Shown here piece after piece: positions 10,031 through 20,061 of a DNA stretch of 54,276 bases. The stretch's first letter is position 1. Each line of letters begins with the position of its first letter. The notes under the pieces were generated by a model that worked only from the letters and a program-made list of their open reading frames with translations, was not told where the DNA came from and did not search any database. The position numbers were made by a program, and so were the translations under genes. This stretch comes from a bacterium (GTDB lineage: Bacteria > Patescibacteriota > Patescibacteriia > Patescibacteriales > VMTK01), in assembly GCA_030693295.1 (NCBI GenBank), contig JAUYAT010000034.1, forward strand, positions 1 through 54,276, read 5' to 3'.

Positions 10031-11173
10031 TTAGCGAAGGCGGGTCTGTTTGCTAATATTAACAAGTATGCCCATAGCCGCTAAACTAGCCATCATCGCC
10101 GAACCGCCCGAACTTACAAAGGGCAAGGGAACACCAGTCATAGGCAACAACTTAATTATTCCGCCAATATTTAATATCGCCTGAAAAACTATCCAAGCAA
10201 CAATGCCAATAGCTAAATTCTTGCCAAAATCATCAGGCGCTTTTTTAGCTATAGAAATTCCTCTGTAAAATAAAAAAATAAATAATAATACCAATAATCC
10301 GCTTACAATTAATCCTGTTTCTTCAGCAATGATAGAAAAAATAAAATCATTTTCCAACTCGGGAATATATAAAAATTTCTGCCTGCTGTTCCCTAATCCC
10401 CTGCCAAAAATACCGCCAGAGCCAACAGCTATTAAAGATTGTTTAATTTGATAGCAATAATTCTGCGGGCTAAAATCAGGATTTCTATAGCACTTAAAAC
10501 GATTTAATTGATGCTCATTTTTTAATACTAAAGCCGTTAAACCAATAATGCTGATTAAGCTAATAATAATAATGTACTTAAGATTGCCGCCGCTTACAAA
10601 ATAAACCACGAATGAAGTTATTATAATAATAAACAAAGTTCCCAAATCCGGCTGTAGCAGCATAAGCCCGGCGATTACTCCTAAAATAATCATTAAGGGG
10701 CCTATGCCTTGATGAAAATCATTTATTTGTTTACCGCGGCTTTCCAGCCAAGCCGCCAAATACAGCAAAAAAGACAATTTAACGAATTCCGATGGCTGTA
10801 AAGATTGTCCAAAAATATCTATCCAGCTGCGCGAACCACGCACTATCTTGCCTAAGCCGGGAATAAAAACCAAAAGCAGCATAACAATGGAAAAAATTAA
10901 AAAACCAAAAGCGTATTTTTTCCATTTATGGTAATCTACGCGCGCGAAAAACAAAAATGCGATTATTCCCGCAAACAATCCTAATAACTGATGCTTGAAA
11001 AAATAATAGCTGTCATTGTACTCTTTGTAGGCCACTACCAACGAGGCGCTGGAAAGCATAACAAGGCCGAAAACAACAATAACGGCTGTCGTTATTATCA
11101 AACTCCAATCCGGCTCATGCTGGCTGGCGCGCGGCTTTATTAAGTTATTAATTGTTTGTTTGACGCGAGACAT
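10031..11173 (-). CDS. ftsW: SEDS lipid II polymerase / cell division protein FtsW; likely start at MSRVKQ
   Basis: GSRSWIDIFGQSLQPSEFVKLSFLLYLA; GSGGIFGRGLGNSRQKFLYIPELENDFIFSIIAEETG; TGVPLPFVSSGGSAM. Confidence 0.93.
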   Translation of the reverse strand: MSRVKQTINNLIKPRASQHEPDWSLIITTAVIVVFGLVMLSSASLVVAYKEYNDSYYFFKHQLLGLFAGIIAFLFFARVDYHKWKKYAFGFLIFSIVMLLLVFIPGLGKIVRGSRSWIDIFGQSLQPSEFVKLSFLLYLAAWLESRGKQINDFHQGIGPLMIILGVIAGLMLLQPDLGTLFIIIITSFVVYFVSGGNLKYIIIISLISIIGLTALVLKNEHQLNRFKCYRNPDFSPQNYCYQIKQSLIAVGSGGIFGRGLGNSRQKFLYIPELENDFIFSIIAEETGLIVSGLLVLLFIFLFYRGISIAKKAPDDFGKNLAIGIVAWIVFQAILNIGGIIKLLPMTGVPLPFVSSGGSAMMASLAAMGILVNISKQTRLR

Positions 11174-11292
11174 AAAAAATACAAAATACCAAAAATCAAA
11201 AATCAAAAACAAATATGCAAAAATGAAAAAACTAAAAAGTTTTTAAGTTTTAAGGTATTTATTTTTGGTTTTTGGTATTTAATTTTTAATAT

Positions 11293-12345
11293 TTACATTG
11301 TTTTGTCCAATAAAAACACAATCAGCCCGATAACGGCTGTTACACCGGAAATCACCCAGAAGCGCATAACGATTTTCGTCTCCGGCCAGCCCTTGGCTTC
11401 AAGGTGGTGGTGAATCGGCGCCGACAAAAAGACTTTTCTGCCTCCGCGCAGTTTTTTTGATAAAATTTGGATAATTACCGAAGCCGATTCCATGACAAAA
11501 ATAAAGCCGATAATGGGCAGAATCAAGGCGCTGTTAGTAAGCATCGCGATGACGCCCAAAGTTACGCCCAAGCTCATTGCTCCAGTATCCCCCATGTAAA
11601 AACGGGCGGGGCTTATATTAAACCATAGGAAAGCCAACAGCGCGCCGACAATCACGCCGCAAAAAGTAGCTAAGTCATACTTTTCCGCGGTAAAAGCGAT
11701 AACTCCGTAAGCGGCAAAGCAAGTCAAAAGAACTCCGCCGGCCAAGCCGTCAAGGCCGTCGGTTTCATTAACGGAAAAAGCGGTCGCGGCTATGACAAAA
11801 ATAAAAATTAAAATATACGGCCAGCCCAGCTGAAAATCGCCAGCGAAAGGAATATGAAACAAATCCCAATCTAATTTAAAATAAAACCACCAAGCGCCGA
11901 CTGAAGCGATAAGTGTGTAAATAATCAAGCGATATTTTACGCCCAATCCGGCGCCGGCAAAAATTCCTTTGCCTCGCACGTCAAGCCAATCGTCAAATAA
12001 GCCGACCAAAGCGGTCGCGACCAACGCGCCTAATGGCAATAAAGTTTGGCTGCGCGACAGGAAATTCAAATTTTTGAATATTTCCCACGGCAAAAATTCA
12101 GCCGAATAATAAAACAGCAAACTGAAAATTAAAACCGTTACCCAAATCAACAGGCCTCCCATTGTCGGCGTCCCCGCCTTATGCGCATGCATTTTTGTAA
12201 AAATAGGCGTTGAACCGTTGTTTCTTATCTGCTTGCCCAATTTATATTTATACAAAAAATGGGTTAAAGCCGGAGTCCAAGCAATGGCAAAAATAAAAGC
12301 CAGCGCGCTCAAAAGCAAAATCTTGATGACATAGAAATCAATCAT
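11293..12345 (-). CDS. mraY: phospho-N-acetylmuramoyl-pentapeptide transferase
   Basis: HKAGTPTMGGLLIW; FDDWLDVRGKG; NETDGLDGLAGG; FMGDTGAMSLG; PIHHHLEAKGWPETKIVMRFW. Confidence 0.95.
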   Translation of the reverse strand: MIDFYVIKILLLSALAFIFAIAWTPALTHFLYKYKLGKQIRNNGSTPIFTKMHAHKAGTPTMGGLLIWVTVLIFSLLFYYSAEFLPWEIFKNLNFLSRSQTLLPLGALVATALVGLFDDWLDVRGKGIFAGAGLGVKYRLIIYTLIASVGAWWFYFKLDWDLFHIPFAGDFQLGWPYILIFIFVIAATAFSVNETDGLDGLAGGVLLTCFAAYGVIAFTAEKYDLATFCGVIVGALLAFLWFNISPARFYMGDTGAMSLGVTLGVIAMLTNSALILPIIGFIFVMESASVIIQILSKKLRGGRKVFLSAPIHHHLEAKGWPETKIVMRFWVISGVTAVIGLIVFLLDKTM

Positions 12346-12349
12346 AATA

Positions 12350-12763
12350 TTACCTGAAATTAATTAAATAAAGCGAAGCCAATCCGGCCAGCAAAAACAA
12401 ATTAGCCAATATCGCCCCTGACAGCAATAAATGAACAATAAACTTGCCTTGCCTGTGGATAACGGCCGATAAAATGAAATTTATTAAAATTATAATTAAA
12501 CCCAATAAAGGTATGAGATAAATTTTTTTCGCGCCACCGATCAAGTTAACCCCGAAATCAATATTATAATGCAAGACAATCAAATTCTGGCTTACATTCT
12601 TATTAATCGTGTAAGCCGCAAACCAATTCAATGAATTTAATCCTAATAATACGGCTAAATAAACACGCGCGCAAAAAAAACTTAGGAAATTCAAAATCAT
12701 TTCCTGGCCGTTTAAGCGGCCAAAATGAATAATATTCAACAGTTTTAACCAATTAATTTCCAT
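12350..12763 (-). CDS. hypothetical membrane protein
   Basis: 137 aa ORF with about four hydrophobic segments, directly upstream of mraY. Confidence 0.55.
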   Translation of the reverse strand: MEINWLKLLNIIHFGRLNGQEMILNFLSFFCARVYLAVLLGLNSLNWFAAYTINKNVSQNLIVLHYNIDFGVNLIGGAKKIYLIPLLGLIIILINFILSAVIHRQGKFIVHLLLSGAILANLFLLAGLASLYLINFR

Positions 12764-12863
12764 AATTATAATTTACCATACTTTCCATTAATTTAAAACT
12801 CTTTCCACTATACGCGGTTTTATGTTATAATTATATTAGTTTTATGGTATAATAACAAAAACT

Positions 12864-14591
12864 ATGTTTACCGACAAACAATTAAAAAATATATTGGACA
12901 AGGCAAAAATATTGCCGGCTAAAGAATTTGACAAATTAATGGAAGAAGCTGCTGTCAGCGGCAAAAAGGTTGAAAGTTATCTATACGAAAAAAAAATAAT
13001 CACTCCCTCGTCGCTATACGAAAATGCCGCTAATTATTTTAAAGTTCCTTTCATCAACCTTAAAGATCAAATAATCCGCAAAGACATCTTAATGAGCATC
13101 CCCGAACCGATTTCAGCCACGCATAAGCTTATCGCTTTTGCCGCTGACAATAAAGAACTGAAAATCGCCGCGCTTGACCCCGAAGATTTGGAAATTTTTG
13201 AATTCATCAAGAAAAAAACAAAGCTCAAGCCGAAAATATATTTAACATCCCCTGAAGGCATAGAAGAAGGATTAAAACAATACCATAAAAGCTTAAAAGC
13301 CGAGTTCAAAGATTTGACTGGCGAGAGTAAAATTGAGCCGACAGACGATAAAAATTTGAAAAAATTGGCTGAAGACATGCCTATTGTCAGGATTGTGGAC
13401 ACGCTCTTGGAATACGCGATTTTTGAGGGGGCCAGCGACATCCATATTGAGCCGGAAGAAAAAGATATTATCGTCCGCTATCGCATTGACGGGGTCTTGC
13501 ACAATGTAATGGTTTTGCCGAAAAATGTCCAGTCCGGCATTATCGCGCGCATTAAAATCTTATCCAATTTAAAAGTTGACGAGCATCGCCTGCCCCAAGA
13601 CGGGCGCTTTAAAATATCCTCAAAAGATTACAAAATCTCGTTCAGAGTTTCCATTATCCCCACTTTTGACGGCGAAAAAATCGTTATGCGCTTATTAAAC
13701 GAAAAAGCGCAGGTCTTATCATTGGAGCAACTGGGCCTGCAGCCAAGCAGTTTGGAAGTTTTAAAGCGCAATATCAGCAAGCCCCACGGGATGATTTTAG
13801 TAACAGGCCCGACCGGATCCGGCAAAACCACCACTCTCTACACGGTGCTTAATATTTTAAACACCCCCGAAGTTAATATTTTAACGGTGGAGGATCCGAT
13901 TGAATATCGCATGCCGCGCGTTAATCAATCTCAAATTAATCCAAAAATCGGCTATACTTTCGCCGCCGGCTTGCGCGCCTTTCTCCGCCAAGACCCCGAT
14001 ATCATCATGGTTGGCGAAATACGCGACCAGGAAACGGCGGAAATCGCCATTCACGCCGCCATGACAGGCCACTTGGTCCTTTCCACTTTGCACACAAATG
14101 ACGCGGTTACCACTCTGCCCCGGCTTTCCGATATGGGCATTCCGTCATTTTTAATCGCTTCAACCACTAATGTTATTGTTGCCCAAAGGTTAGTCAGAAA
14201 AATCTGCCCTAATTGCATTCAAAGCTACAAGCTTGACGCGCAAACCGTCAATGAGCTCAATAAGCAGCTTAACATTGAAAATATTTTGCAGATTTTGCAA
14301 AAAGAAAGAGCTATTGCCGACGCGAAAACCGACTTGCAATCATTGCTTTTCTACAGAGGCAAAGGATGCAAACAATGCAACAACAGCGGCTATAAAGGCA
14401 GAATCGGCATTTACGAAACTCTGGAAATTACCGAGGAAATATATGATTTAATTTTAAAAAAGGCGGGCAATAACGAACTGAAAAAACAAGCCGACGCCCA
14501 GGGCATGCTTGCCATCATTGAAGACGGCTTTATCAAGGCCAAAAACGGCATCACCACCATTGAAGAGGTGATGAGGGTTACAAAAGAATAA
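12864..14591 (+). CDS. pilB: type IV pilus assembly ATPase PilB (GspE family)
   Basis: ILVTGPTGSGKTTTLYT; DPDIIMVGEIRDQETAEIAIHAAMTGHLVLSTLHTND; tetracysteine CPNC..CKQC. Confidence 0.95.
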   Translation: MFTDKQLKNILDKAKILPAKEFDKLMEEAAVSGKKVESYLYEKKIITPSSLYENAANYFKVPFINLKDQIIRKDILMSIPEPISATHKLIAFAADNKELKIAALDPEDLEIFEFIKKKTKLKPKIYLTSPEGIEEGLKQYHKSLKAEFKDLTGESKIEPTDDKNLKKLAEDMPIVRIVDTLLEYAIFEGASDIHIEPEEKDIIVRYRIDGVLHNVMVLPKNVQSGIIARIKILSNLKVDEHRLPQDGRFKISSKDYKISFRVSIIPTFDGEKIVMRLLNEKAQVLSLEQLGLQPSSLEVLKRNISKPHGMILVTGPTGSGKTTTLYTVLNILNTPEVNILTVEDPIEYRMPRVNQSQINPKIGYTFAAGLRAFLRQDPDIIMVGEIRDQETAEIAIHAAMTGHLVLSTLHTNDAVTTLPRLSDMGIPSFLIASTTNVIVAQRLVRKICPNCIQSYKLDAQTVNELNKQLNIENILQILQKERAIADAKTDLQSLLFYRGKGCKQCNNSGYKGRIGIYETLEITEEIYDLILKKAGNNELKKQADAQGMLAIIEDGFIKAKNGITTIEEVMRVTKE

Positions 14592-14621
14592 TTTTTAATT
14601 TTTAATTTTCAATTAAAAAAA

Positions 14622-15749
14622 ATGGCTATCAATCTTCCCAAACGACAAAAAGAAATAATCAAGGAAAAAAAATCCGTTATAAATAAAATCAATGATTTTA
14701 TCGCGCGCCTTTCCCGGGTGCCTTTAAAAGAAAAGCTGTTTTTCGTCCAATATCTTAGCGTTATGCTTAAGGCGGGAATTTCTTTATCAGTCGCTTTAAA
14801 AACATTGACCAAGCAAGCTGAAAATAAATTTTTCGCGAAAGTTTTAAAGGAAATATCCTGCAATGTGGAAAAGGGGGTAAGTTTTGCCGAGAGCTTAAAG
14901 CCGTATAAAAAAATTTTTGGCGAACTTTTTATCAATATGATTGAAGCAGGCGAAGTTTCGGGCAAACTGGAAGATGTTTTAAGCCAGCTTTATACGCAGC
15001 TGAAAAAACAGCATGAATTAATTTCCAAAGTAAAAGGCGCTTTGACTTATCCCGTGATAATACTTGTCGCCATGGCGGGAATCGGCACCTTTATGATGAT
15101 TTTTATTGTGCCGAAAATAACAGGCATGTTTAAAGATTTCAACGCCGAACTGCCTCTGCCCACCAAGATTTTAATAGGCATAAGCGACGCTTTGGTCAAT
15201 AACGGGCTTCTTTCCCTGGTTATTTTCATAGTCGTTGTTTTGGCCTTAATTCAAATTTTGCGGACTTACAAAGGAAAATATTATTTTCAAGCCATTCTTT
15301 TAAAGCTGCCTATTTTCGCTCCGATTATAAAAAAAATCAACTTGGCGAGATTCGCCAGAACCGTAAGCGGCTTGCTGAAAACCGACATCATGATAATAAA
15401 AACTTTTCAAATAACCGCCAGCGTATTGGGAAATTTGCATTACAGAAAAGCGCTGGAAGAGATGGGCGAGAAAATAAAAAAAGGCAGCCAAATCAACGAG
15501 ATTGTCGCGTCCTATCCCCGGCTCTTTCCCCCTGTTGTTTGCCAAATGATATCTGTCGGCGAGGAGACTGGCGAACTGGATAATATTTTATCCGAGCTCG
15601 CCGAATTTTACGAAAATGAAATAGATCAAATTATGAGCAACCTGCCGTCTATCATTGAGCCGGTTTTGATCCTATTCTTAGGTTGCGGCGTCGGCGCGAT
15701 GGCAGTGGCGATTATCATGCCAATGTATTCAATAACACAAGCGATGTAA
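14622..15749 (+). CDS. pilC: type IV pilus inner-membrane protein PilC (GspF family)
   Basis: FVQYLSVMLKAGISLSVALKTL; FINMIEAGEVSGKLEDVLSQL; CQMISVGEETGELDNILSELAEFYENEID. Confidence 0.93.
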   Translation: MAINLPKRQKEIIKEKKSVINKINDFIARLSRVPLKEKLFFVQYLSVMLKAGISLSVALKTLTKQAENKFFAKVLKEISCNVEKGVSFAESLKPYKKIFGELFINMIEAGEVSGKLEDVLSQLYTQLKKQHELISKVKGALTYPVIILVAMAGIGTFMMIFIVPKITGMFKDFNAELPLPTKILIGISDALVNNGLLSLVIFIVVVLALIQILRTYKGKYYFQAILLKLPIFAPIIKKINLARFARTVSGLLKTDIMIIKTFQITASVLGNLHYRKALEEMGEKIKKGSQINEIVASYPRLFPPVVCQMISVGEETGELDNILSELAEFYENEIDQIMSNLPSIIEPVLILFLGCGVGAMAVAIIMPMYSITQAM

Positions 15750-15759
15750 AAAAATATAA

Positions 15760-17844
15760 ATGCAAAATGCAAAAGTAAAAATTAAAAATAAACAATTCGG
15801 CTTTAGCTTAATAGAAGTTCTGGTTTCTGTTTTAATAGTTTCAGCTTTAACCTTGGCGATTTTTGATTTGATTATTTATTCTTTAAAAGTTACCGCTGAC
15901 AATAAATTCCGTCTGGCCGCCGCGATGATTGCCGATCAAAAAATGGAATATATCCGCAATCTTCCCTATGACAGCGTTGGAATTATAGGCAGCATTCCTA
16001 ACGGAGTGATACCGGCAGACGAAACTATTTCTCAAAATAATGGAATTTTTTATATTAATACTTTAATTACATATAAAGACGATCCCTTTGACGGCTTGTA
16101 CGGCGGAGTTCCTAATGATGCCACATCATCTGACTATAAAATAATCAGGGTAAAAGCAAGCTGGAACGGCCCTTTTGGCCAAAAAAATGTTACAACCTCC
16201 ACGATCATCGCGCCGCGCGGCATGGAAACCGACGCGGGCGGAGGCACGCTGTCAATACTTGTCTTTGACGCCAACGGGTTGCCGGTTGATGAGGCCTCTG
16301 TGCGCATAGAAAACAGCGGCCTTGTTCCGGCTGTTGATTTTACCGAAGAGACAAGCAACAGCGGAATATTAAATTTTCCGGGAGCGCCGGCATCAATTGA
16401 AGGCTATGAAATAACCGTTACAAAAACCGGCTACAGCACCAGCTCGACAACTGCCAGAACAGTGGCAAACCCCAATCCGACTTTACCCAATGTTACGGTT
16501 TTAGAAGGACAAAGGACCGAGGTAAGCTTTGCCATTGACTTGCTAAGCAACCTTACAATCAAAGCGGTAACGGCCATCTTGCCACAGAATTGGCAAATTA
16601 ACACCGATACTACCGCGGAAAGCCAGGAAAATCCGCGCTTAATATTTGATAATTCCGGCTTTATCTATATTGTCTGGCAAGATCTCCGCAGCGCCTCTGA
16701 CTTTAGAATTTACGCGCAAAAGTATAATTCCAGCCAACAAGCCCAATGGCCAAGCCCTGCTACGCCCGCTGATATAAGAGTAAGTACTGCTGTTAAACAA
16801 ATTTTTCCCGATATACTTGTGGATAATAACGGCGATTTGTATATCTGCTGGAATGATGACACTTTAGGGAATCAGGATGCTTATTTGGTTAAACTATCCG
16901 CCGCTAACGGAGGCGATATTTGGGGAGGAACTAAAAAAATTAATACTGCCGCCGACTCCAAAGATCAAACTCACGCGCGCATAGCTTTGCTAAAAATTAG
17001 CAATAATATAGCTGTTGTTTGGGAAGACAACAGAAATACTGACATTGATATTTATATGCAACTAATCACTCCTGCTAAAACTCAACTTTGGATACCGGAA
17101 AAAAGAGTAAATCGCAATCCTCTGTCTGACGGGACTAAACAATCTGAGCCGGAATTGGCCGTTGATTCCGTTGGAAATATTTATGTTGTCTGGACTGACA
17201 AGCGCAACGGCAACCAAGATATTTACGCGCAGAAATACAACGCGGCCGGCAGCGCGCTATGGGCGACAGACATTCTTATTAACACCAACGGCGGAACAAC
17301 TAACCAATATTCGCCTGACATCGCCATTGATTCCGTTGGCAATATCTATGTTGTCTGGACTGACGAGCGCAACGGCAACCGGGATATTTACGCGCAGAAA
17401 TACGACACGAGCGGCAGCGCTCTATGGGCTGAAGATTTAAGAGTAAACATTGATACCGGAACATCGGCGCAATACAACCCGGCCATAACCATTAACCCGG
17501 CGGATGACAAACCCTATGTTTCTTGGCAGGATGACAGAAACGGCGATCTGGATATTTACGCCAGCAACTTGGAACAATACGGCGCTGAAACGGCTGTGCC
17601 GAATGTTCCTATTACAGTTACAGGCGCTAAGAAAATAGGCGAAAATCCCATTATTTACAAATACTCCCAAAATTTCACTACCAATATTGCCGGAACGGTT
17701 ACCTTAACCGCTATTGAGTGGGATTCGTACAGCATCAGCCTGCAAGCCGGCTATACAACTTACGCGATTGCGCTGTCAAATCCCGTACAGCCCGTCAATC
17801 TTGAGCCAAACAGCTCCCAAACAATAACGGTTTATTTGGAGTAA
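15760..17844 (+). CDS. large prepilin-like protein with class III signal peptide and beta-propeller-like repeats
   Basis: N-terminal QFGFSLIEVLVSVLIVSALTLAIF; repeated GNIYVVWTDxRNGNxDIYAQKYxxxGSALWAxD blades. Confidence 0.75.
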   Translation: MQNAKVKIKNKQFGFSLIEVLVSVLIVSALTLAIFDLIIYSLKVTADNKFRLAAAMIADQKMEYIRNLPYDSVGIIGSIPNGVIPADETISQNNGIFYINTLITYKDDPFDGLYGGVPNDATSSDYKIIRVKASWNGPFGQKNVTTSTIIAPRGMETDAGGGTLSILVFDANGLPVDEASVRIENSGLVPAVDFTEETSNSGILNFPGAPASIEGYEITVTKTGYSTSSTTARTVANPNPTLPNVTVLEGQRTEVSFAIDLLSNLTIKAVTAILPQNWQINTDTTAESQENPRLIFDNSGFIYIVWQDLRSASDFRIYAQKYNSSQQAQWPSPATPADIRVSTAVKQIFPDILVDNNGDLYICWNDDTLGNQDAYLVKLSAANGGDIWGGTKKINTAADSKDQTHARIALLKISNNIAVVWEDNRNTDIDIYMQLITPAKTQLWIPEKRVNRNPLSDGTKQSEPELAVDSVGNIYVVWTDKRNGNQDIYAQKYNAAGSALWATDILINTNGGTTNQYSPDIAIDSVGNIYVVWTDERNGNRDIYAQKYDTSGSALWAEDLRVNIDTGTSAQYNPAITINPADDKPYVSWQDDRNGDLDIYASNLEQYGAETAVPNVPITVTGAKKIGENPIIYKYSQNFTTNIAGTVTLTAIEWDSYSISLQAGYTTYAIALSNPVQPVNLEPNSSQTITVYLE

Positions 17845-17848
17845 TATA

Positions 17849-18553
17849 ATGCCAAATATAAAAATGAAAAAATCTGCTAAAAAACAAAGCGGCTTCACCC
17901 CATTAGAGAAAGCCGCCAATTTTAATCAACGGTCATTACTATCTAACGGGGTAAAAGAACGCGGTTCTCTAACGGGGTTTACGCTCTTGGAAATAATTGT
18001 TGTCATTTCTATTTTTTTAATGCTGGCGATTATGTCTTCTGATTATATTATCATGGGATTCCGTTCAACAGCTTTTGGCTATGAGCAAGATGAAGCGGTG
18101 CAAAATGCCAGAAAGGTTATTAACTCTCTAATTAAAGAAATCAGGGAGGCGGCGCAAAGCGATCGCGGCGACTACTTATTGGACGCGGTTGAAACGCAAA
18201 ACTTCAGCTTCTACAGCAATGTTGATTCAGACAACAACACTGAAAAAGTAAGATACTTTTTAGACAACGGGGTTTTAAAAAGGGGGGTGATAGAGCCCGC
18301 CGGCGATCCGCTGAATTATTTGCCGGCTAATGAAACTGTTTCTGAAATTGCCCAATATATTAATAACCAAGCCGAACCGATGTTCACTTATTATGACACT
18401 GATTATAATTTAATCGCTAATCCGTCGGCCAATAAGCAAGATATCAGATTAATTAAAGTTTTTCTAAAAATAAATGTTACGCCGGAAAGAGCGCCCAATG
18501 ACTATACTATACAAATGGATATACAGCTAAGAAATTTAAAAGATAATCTATAA
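17849..18553 (+). CDS. prepilin-like protein
   Basis: GFTLLEIIVVISIFLMLAIMSSDYI class III signal/TM helix. Confidence 0.8.
   Translation: MPNIKMKKSAKKQSGFTPLEKAANFNQRSLLSNGVKERGSLTGFTLLEIIVVISIFLMLAIMSSDYIIMGFRSTAFGYEQDEAVQNARKVINSLIKEIREAAQSDRGDYLLDAVETQNFSFYSNVDSDNNTEKVRYFLDNGVLKRGVIEPAGDPLNYLPANETVSEIAQYINNQAEPMFTYYDTDYNLIANPSANKQDIRLIKVFLKINVTPERAPNDYTIQMDIQLRNLKDNL
17895..17981. repeat. TIR element copy inside a prepilin gene (ACCCCATTAGAG...CTCTAACGGGGT)
   Basis: Terminal inverted repeats matching copies at 31413, 32058 and 34468. Confidence 0.6.
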
Positions 18554-18563
18554 ATTTTTAAAT

Positions 18564-20018
18564 ATGCTTAATCTAAAAACCAACCAATCCGGAGCAATGT
18601 TTGTAACCGCCTTAATGGTTACTGCTATTTTCCTGGCCTCGGCAATAGGATTGGTAAGTTTGGGATTATACCGCTATAAGCTTTATCTGCAAGAAACGGC
18701 AAAACAGCAAGTATTGCACATCGCGGAAGCGGGAATCAATTACTACCGCTGGCATTTGGCGCATGCGCCAAATGATTTTTATGACGGCACAGGCGGCGAT
18801 CCCGGAGATCCGGGCGAACCCTACGGGCCGTACGAACATAATTACACCGCGCCTTCAAGCGACTTAACTGGCGCATTTAGTTTGGAAATCACTCCTCCGG
18901 TAGGCAGTTCAACCATTGTAAGAATAAAATCCACCGGCTGGACTGACAACTACCCCAATATCAAAAGAACGGTTGAAGCAAGATATGGCATACCATCTTC
19001 GGCCCATTATTCATTTTTAACCAATGCTAACGCCTGGTTTAAGGAGAACGCGAGCATAAGCGGAGAAGCGCATGCAAATGGGGGCATTAGGATGGACGGC
19101 TTAAATAATTCCTTGGTCACATCATTAAAAGAAACTTATGAATGCGGATACAGCAATGGCTGCTGCACTTGCGTTCCTGTTACTGATTGTTGGAAACCAA
19201 GCCGTTGTCCCGGTGATGCCTGTTGCAGCCAGACAAAGCCCGGAATTTGGGGCGCCGGCGCCGGTTCAGCTTTGTGGAATTACCCCGTGCCGATAGTTGA
19301 CTTTAATACTATTACTATGGATATATCGCAGTTTCAAGCCAGTGCCCTGGCTTTTGGCCCATCTGGCGGAAGCAACAAGGGTTATCATATAATCTTCCAG
19401 CCGAACGGCACTTTTGATGTTTATAAAGTCAACACTTTAAAAGCAACGCTTTCACAGTTTAATGATGACTGGACGGCGTTTGTGAAGATAGCGGAGGAAA
19501 TAAATACGCAAACATTATTAAGCAATTATCCGATACCGGCAAACGGACAGATATTTTTTGAAGATGATATATGGGTGGAAGGCACGGTTAAAGGCAGGGC
19601 GACAATAGTGGCGGCCGTATTGCCTGACAATGTTAATAAAAGAAAAACTATTTATATTAACAATAACATTAATTACTTGGCGCGCGACGGCAACCATATT
19701 TTAGGGCTTATCGCGCAAAAACATATCAAAGTTCCCCGCCATGCTCCAACCGATTTAAATATTGATGCCATTATTTTGGCGCAAAACGGCCATGTTTACA
19801 GAAGCAAATATGATACGCCGAGAGTAACAAACAGTATTACCGTATACGGAGGAATATTAAGTTATCAAGAGTGGAGCTGGAAATGGGTCTCGGGAATAAC
19901 TGTTACGGACGGCTATACAAACACCGCCTCCATTTATGATCCGCAAGCCACCTACGCTCCCCCGCCGTCATTTCCCACAACCGGAGAATATGTTTTTATT
20001 TCATGGGAAGAGAAGTAA
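18564..20018 (+). CDS. PilX-like pilus-associated protein with Cys-rich segment
   Basis: N-terminal QSGAMFVTALMVTAIFLASAIGLVSLGLYRYK; located in the pilus cluster. Confidence 0.6.
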   Translation: MLNLKTNQSGAMFVTALMVTAIFLASAIGLVSLGLYRYKLYLQETAKQQVLHIAEAGINYYRWHLAHAPNDFYDGTGGDPGDPGEPYGPYEHNYTAPSSDLTGAFSLEITPPVGSSTIVRIKSTGWTDNYPNIKRTVEARYGIPSSAHYSFLTNANAWFKENASISGEAHANGGIRMDGLNNSLVTSLKETYECGYSNGCCTCVPVTDCWKPSRCPGDACCSQTKPGIWGAGAGSALWNYPVPIVDFNTITMDISQFQASALAFGPSGGSNKGYHIIFQPNGTFDVYKVNTLKATLSQFNDDWTAFVKIAEEINTQTLLSNYPIPANGQIFFEDDIWVEGTVKGRATIVAAVLPDNVNKRKTIYINNNINYLARDGNHILGLIAQKHIKVPRHAPTDLNIDAIILAQNGHVYRSKYDTPRVTNSITVYGGILSYQEWSWKWVSGITVTDGYTNTASIYDPQATYAPPPSFPTTGEYVFISWEEK

Positions 20019-20061
20019 TTTTGTGATATAATATTAATATCCTAAAAATCTTAACAATCCT

